A DNA stretch of 64,000 nucleotides from Aurantibacter_A sp965215845. GTDB lineage: Bacteria; Bacteroidota; Bacteroidia; Flavobacteriales; Flavobacteriaceae. Below are positions 60,847 through 64,000 of the stretch, in pieces. The position numbers and the translations under genes are program-made. Each line of letters begins with the position of its first letter. Within the stretch, counting starts at the first letter, position 1. The notes beneath the pieces are model-generated. The model saw only the letters and a program-made list of their open reading frames with translations. It was not told the DNA's origin and ran no database searches. The stretch is from NCBI GenBank assembly GCA_965215845.1, contig CBDCEL010000004.1, forward strand, positions 1,302,001 to 1,366,000. The letters run 5' to 3'.

Positions 60847-63021
60847 CTAAAATCGTATAGTGGCCCCGAGTAAAAAGTTGATTCCGGCTTGTGGATAATA
60901 TCCGGCACCCTCAACAGTGGTTACTGTACCCGGATTGGTAAAATCATCATCATAAGTGAAGAAATATCCGTTCGATTCGAATTTTGCATTGAAAATGTTA
61001 TTCACAAGTCCTGATAAGGTAATATTCTCGATAAAAGAATTCATGGGAATTTCATAACTCATATTAAAATCGGATTGTGAATAGGCATCAAGAACCGAAG
61101 CTTCTGAATCGATATTTCCCATATATTGCTTGCCAACATATTTAGTCAAAATAGCTAGTTGCAAGTGGTCGTTGGGCACATACGAAATTCGGTTTCCAAT
61201 GATAATCTCGGGAGAAAACGATATGTTGGTGTCCCCTAGATTCTCTAAAGCCCCATCTCGCCGAAAGAAAAAATCCTTGTTCTTGTTCGTGCTTAATGCA
61301 ATATTCGGCTGAAGTCTAAATTGTTCGGCAAGGGCAATATTCGCATCGATTTCAAGCCCTAGACGATAACTGTCGCCAACATTGGCCCTTAGCGGCGCTC
61401 CAACATCGTTCAACTCACCGGTCAAGACCAGTTGATCTTTATAATTCATATAATATAAATTTGTACTCAACTGTATGGCCGGCGTAACATAACGCCAACC
61501 CAACTCAAAGTCATTCAACCGTTCAGGTTTGGGGCTTCCGCTTTCATAGTCATTTCTGTTGGGTTCTCGATTGGCGACGGCGTATGACAAATAAAAATTG
61601 TTGTTCCTGTCCAAATCGAAGGTCACTCCGGTCTTTGGATTAAAAAAATCAAACGTATCGTCAACGATGCCGATATCTTCGCCATTTGCCCGATAGCCAA
61701 CCGTTCGATATTGCAGATCACCATAGACGTTCCATCTTTCATGGATTTGATAATTCGCCTTGGCGAAAAGATTAAAATCCGTTTTTATCGAATTGTCATC
61801 GTAGTATCGATCAAGATAATCCCGGTTGTTTGAAAAGCGTGCCCAGATGATTTCACCGAAATGATCTCCTTCATATTTGTTCCAGCCTCCTCCCAAAATA
61901 AAGTCTACTCTTTTATTCTTATAGTTGGCCGAAAAAACGGCACCGTAAAAATGATTGTCGAGCCAACGCCTCCTTATCAAGTCGGTGGTGTTGATTTCTC
62001 CGCCATCAACATTTATAGGTTCAATGCCATAGGTATCAAAATCATCGTCTTCACGAAATTGCTCGAAAAATCCTCGGCCACGGGTATAATGCAATGCCAT
62101 GTTCGTGTTCCATCTGTTAGAAAACCTTCTGTTATATAACAACTGTGCATGATTCTGTTTATAATTGTCAACCTCATTTTCATAGAATTGGGTATTCCCA
62201 TTTTCATCGGTGTAAATTCCCGCTGAATTGAATGTTCTATCATTTGCCAAGGTCTCGGCGTCGATGCCATTCCAGGATTGGTAGGTAATTTCATGTCCGC
62301 CAAAAAGTAATGCCTTTATAATAGTATTGTCGTCTTTGAAAGTGCCCTGTAGAAAATAAGAGTCCAATTCAGAGGATGCCCGATCGACATACCCATCAGA
62401 AGTAATTCTTGACAATCGACCTGAAATTTCGATTTTGTCGTTCAACATACCGGTACTGAATTTCAAGCTATTCCGTAGTGTGTTGAAACTTCCGAGGGAA
62501 GAAGAAATTTGCCCAAAGGCCTCTTCCGAAATGGCATCGGTCAAAATATTCAGACTTGCACCAAAGGCTCCCGCCCCATTTGTTGAAGTACCAACGCCCC
62601 TTTGCAATTGCAAATTCTCGGTCGAGGAAGCGAAATCGGGCATATTCACCCAAAACGTTCCGTGCGATTCAGAATCGTTGTACGGAATGCCGTTTATGGT
62701 AACGTTGACACGGGTGGCATCGCTACCCCGTACTCGAATACCGGTATACCCAATACCGGCCCCCGCGTCGGAGGTAGTGACCACGGAAGGAAGAAAATTC
62801 ATCAAAATGGGAATATCTTGACCCAGATTTCTCGGGGCAATCTCTTCCTTATCAAAGTTGCTAAAAGTGACCGGAACCACTTTGGTGGCCCTTATAGCAG
62901 AGACAAATACTTCATCCAAATCTATTTTTTTCCCTTGTAAAGAATCGACCTGCGTATTTTGGGCCATTGCAATGGAGGCAATTTGAATGGCAATCCAAAA
63001 GACAAATAATGGCTTTTTCAT
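60847..63021 (-). CDS. TonB-dependent outer membrane receptor, predicted thiamin (precursor) transporter
   Basis: A 724-residue receptor: signal peptide (MKKPLFVFWIAIQIASIAMA), plug domain (about residues 45-165, with IRVRGSDATRVNVTINGIPYND and LQRGVGTSTNGAGAFG), then a 22-stranded barrel ending in the aromatic TIRF. A TPP riboswitch lies in its leader, so expression should fall when thiamin diphosphate is high. TPP-regulated TonB receptors have been predicted as thiamin or thiamin-precursor transporters in Bacteroidota. Substrate is inferred from the riboswitch, not from the protein. Confidence 0.9.
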   Translation of the reverse strand: MKKPLFVFWIAIQIASIAMAQNTQVDSLQGKKIDLDEVFVSAIRATKVVPVTFSNFDKEEIAPRNLGQDIPILMNFLPSVVTTSDAGAGIGYTGIRVRGSDATRVNVTINGIPYNDSESHGTFWVNMPDFASSTENLQLQRGVGTSTNGAGAFGASLNILTDAISEEAFGQISSSLGSFNTLRNSLKFSTGMLNDKIEISGRLSRITSDGYVDRASSELDSYFLQGTFKDDNTIIKALLFGGHEITYQSWNGIDAETLANDRTFNSAGIYTDENGNTQFYENEVDNYKQNHAQLLYNRRFSNRWNTNMALHYTRGRGFFEQFREDDDFDTYGIEPINVDGGEINTTDLIRRRWLDNHFYGAVFSANYKNKRVDFILGGGWNKYEGDHFGEIIWARFSNNRDYLDRYYDDNSIKTDFNLFAKANYQIHERWNVYGDLQYRTVGYRANGEDIGIVDDTFDFFNPKTGVTFDLDRNNNFYLSYAVANREPNRNDYESGSPKPERLNDFELGWRYVTPAIQLSTNLYYMNYKDQLVLTGELNDVGAPLRANVGDSYRLGLEIDANIALAEQFRLQPNIALSTNKNKDFFFRRDGALENLGDTNISFSPEIIIGNRISYVPNDHLQLAILTKYVGKQYMGNIDSEASVLDAYSQSDFNMSYEIPMNSFIENITLSGLVNNIFNAKFESNGYFFTYDDDFTNPGTVTTVEGAGYYPQAGINFLLGATIRF

Positions 63022-63111
63022 CCGTACTAAAATTTAGCTACGAATAAAAGGGGTAATTATCCTATTTGACAATGATTTGGTTCAATCAAGAACGACAGAA
63101 AATCCACGTGG

Positions 63112-63127
63112 TGCAATACTTTGCACT
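63112..63127 (-). promoter_or_regulatory. Hairpin right after the TPP aptamer
   Basis: GTGCAA-AGTA-TTGCAC, a perfect six-pair stem starting at the aptamer end. It may belong to the expression platform. No T run follows it, so control of translation or an alternative pairing is more likely than simple termination. Confidence 0.5.
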
Positions 63128-63214
63128 TTCCCTTGGCGGCATTACCCGCCCAGGTTCTTTGGGTATAATCTCAGCCTCTTTCTAACTTAAGGGTTATGAG
63201 CATCCGGTGTAGCG
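63128..63214 (-). ncRNA. TPP (thiamin) riboswitch aptamer
   Basis: The minus strand holds the conserved THI-box blocks in order: CGGATGCTC, then GGCTGAGATTATACCC, AACCTGGGCGGGTAATGCC and GCCAAGGGA, matching GGGGTGC, CTGAGA-ACCC, AACCTGATCTGGGTAATGCC and CGTAGGGA of known aptamers. The pyrimidine-binding CTGAGA and the diphosphate-binding arm GGGTAATGCCgCC are both intact. Placement about 110 bases before the TonB receptor start identifies its target. End points are approximate. Confidence 0.93.
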
Positions 63215-63258
63215 TTTCATCACCTATAATTCGAAAAAAGCACCCCTTTGAGATAATG

Positions 63259-63266
63259 CAAATGTA
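63259..63266 (-). promoter_or_regulatory. -7 promoter box of the TPP riboswitch transcript
   Basis: TACATTTG on the minus strand matches TAnnTTTG and would start transcription about 40 bases before the aptamer. GTTTAC about 23 bases upstream may be the -33 element. Confidence 0.5.
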
Positions 63267-63346
63267 ATTCTATTGGCCCATTAATCATAGTAAACGACGG
63301 GAATAATTAACGTAAGTTTATAAACCTTGACGCCGATATATCCGTA

Positions 63347-63354
63347 TATCTTTA
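63347..63354 (+). promoter_or_regulatory. -7 promoter box of the right-edge sensor gene
   Basis: TATCTTTA, 24 bases before the ATG. It overlaps the inverted repeat GATATA-TCCG-TATATC (63335-63350), which could be an operator. Confidence 0.4.
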
Positions 63355-63378
63355 AGAAATTGGATGTGAACGGATTTT

Positions 63379-64000
63379 ATGGGCGAAAAAATCAACAAAA
63401 AAATCAATCCGAAAATTGTTTTCAGCTATTTGGTGTTGGGCGTTCTTGCCTTTGTAGCAGGGTATTTCATCTATTCTGAAATACAGGTATACCTTGCCAG
63501 TGACACCATCAGCCAAAACGACAAAAAACTATTGAGAACCGGAACTTTGGTCGCCAAGCTCTATGAGGCCGAAAGTCTGTCAAAGTTGGCCTTGCAGACC
63601 AAGACGGAAGACAATTTCGATGCTTATTCAAACAAGATCGATTCTATCTCGACCGAAATTGACACCCTCAAGTTTTTGACCAAAAATGAATCACAGAGAG
63701 CGCAGCTTGACAGCGTTAAACTATTGTTGCGCCAGAAGGTCGAAAATAACAATGAACTTATTTTTCTAAGCAAACAAAACAAAGGGGATAATTCCATCGA
63801 GACCGCCTTAAAGGAATTCGATAAAATCGAAGAATCTTATGGTAAATTTTCGGCGGAAAACCTCTTTTCCAACTTTCATCAATTGTCGCCAAATCTACAA
63901 CAGTCACTTCGCGAATATGCGGCATTGATAAGCAATAATTCGCCAACAAACCCCGATGGAAGTGAGAACGCCGCCTATATTGACTCGATATTGAACGAGT
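63379..64000 (+). CDS. Membrane sensor protein, probably hybrid histidine kinase, 3' end off window
   Basis: 207 codons of an unfinished gene. It has one N-terminal membrane helix (IVFSYLVLGVLAFVAGYFIYSEI, residues about 13-34) followed by a long helical extracytoplasmic region rich in Leu and charged residues. The start resembles flavobacterial sensor histidine kinases with a long periplasmic four-helix-type sensor. No kinase motif is within the window, so the class is inference. Confidence 0.6.
   Translation, partial: MGEKINKKINPKIVFSYLVLGVLAFVAGYFIYSEIQVYLASDTISQNDKKLLRTGTLVAKLYEAESLSKLALQTKTEDNFDAYSNKIDSISTEIDTLKFLTKNESQRAQLDSVKLLLRQKVENNNELIFLSKQNKGDNSIETALKEFDKIEESYGKFSAENLFSNFHQLSPNLQQSLREYAALISNNSPTNPDGSENAAYIDSILNE

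Larger units (their letters stand above)
63022..63378. other. Divergent intergenic region with TPP riboswitch, 357 bp
   Basis: On the minus strand it holds, in order of transcription, a -7 box (63266-63259), the TPP aptamer (63214-63128), a hairpin (63127-63112) and about 90 bases of leader to the receptor. On the plus strand a -7-like box precedes the sensor gene. No ORF of its own. Confidence 0.8.

Noticed and set aside
1..64000. CRISPR arrays, rRNA or tRNA genes, prophage or transposase genes.
   Set aside because: No regularly spaced repeats, no cloverleaf-like sequence that I could support, and no integrase or transposase among the translated frames.

Overview
The window looks like chromosomal DNA from a marine member of the Flavobacteriaceae (Bacteroidota), a zeaxanthin-type pigmented relative of Maribacter, Muricauda or Zobellia. 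Pointers are the type IX secretion C-terminal domains, the TAnnTTTG promoter boxes, weak or absent Shine-Dalgarno sequences, many lineage-typical small families (DUF3098, DUF3127, DUF4271, DUF4296), a crtI-crtB-crtZ-crtY operon, and a TPP-riboswitch-controlled TonB receptor. I see no rRNA or tRNA gene, CRISPR array, prophage or classical insertion sequence. The window is densely coding, and the two edge genes are cut.

Layout. 1-2.4 kb: penicillin-acylase-type hydrolase (cut) and sulfatase. 2.6-4.3 kb: MsbA-like ABC exporter. 4.4-7.7 kb: Fe-S/redox operon mrp-nifU-FNR-ferredoxin, interrupted by a four-helix-bundle (23S IVP-type) gene flanked by inverted repeats. 7.9-11.5 kb: alkyltransferase-like protein, LysE-type exporter, trmB and a PhoB/PhoR-like pair. 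11.8-12.6 kb: two tiny secreted proteins that are little more than a T9SS sorting domain. 12.7-22.2 kb: LuxE-type acyltransferase, tyrS, epimerase, DUF4296 lipoprotein, dihydroorotase, dolichol-phosphate-mannose-type glycosyltransferase, GT39 enzyme, DUF4271 and a HemD-like protein. 22.3-28 kb: pckA, saccharopine-dehydrogenase-type oxidoreductase, Lrp, GNAT, zinc peptidase, SemiSWEET. 28.1-31.4 kb: leuS carrying a nuclease domain insert. 31.6-36.8 kb: ftsX, DUF3098, uppP, truB, TonB-like protein, thioredoxin-like protein, YitT. 36.9-42 kb: tetR-ABC-hlyD-tolC export operon. 42.1-44.9 kb: secreted small proteins, then tag and alkD repair genes. 44.9-49.6 kb: carotenoid operon and a divergent CarH-type B12/light regulator. 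49.6-57.2 kb: aat, DUF3127, methyltransferase, flavin reductase, sensor kinase, HIT, greA, Rieske-like lipoprotein, VOC and Gfo/Idh/MocA proteins. 57.2-63.3 kb: large HEAT/cytochrome c dehydrogenase, thiamin-type TonB receptor, TPP riboswitch. 63.4 kb to the end: start of a membrane sensor gene.

Most notable: (1) leuS has an in-frame insert of about 141 codons encoding a DUF559 (PD-(D/E)XK-like) endonuclease domain inside the editing domain, bounded by GC-rich palindromes, with a third related palindrome further along the same gene; (2) a CarH-like regulator with the Wx9-EH and ExHxxG cobalamin motifs faces the carotenoid operon across a spacer with repeated TTAGACAAA boxes; (3) a TPP aptamer precedes a TonB receptor; (4) an export ABC protein has an intact Walker A but has lost the LSGGQ signature, the Walker B Asp and the H-loop His; (5) two paralogous sorting domains lack cargo. 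Functions are read from motifs and family knowledge; no database search was possible.
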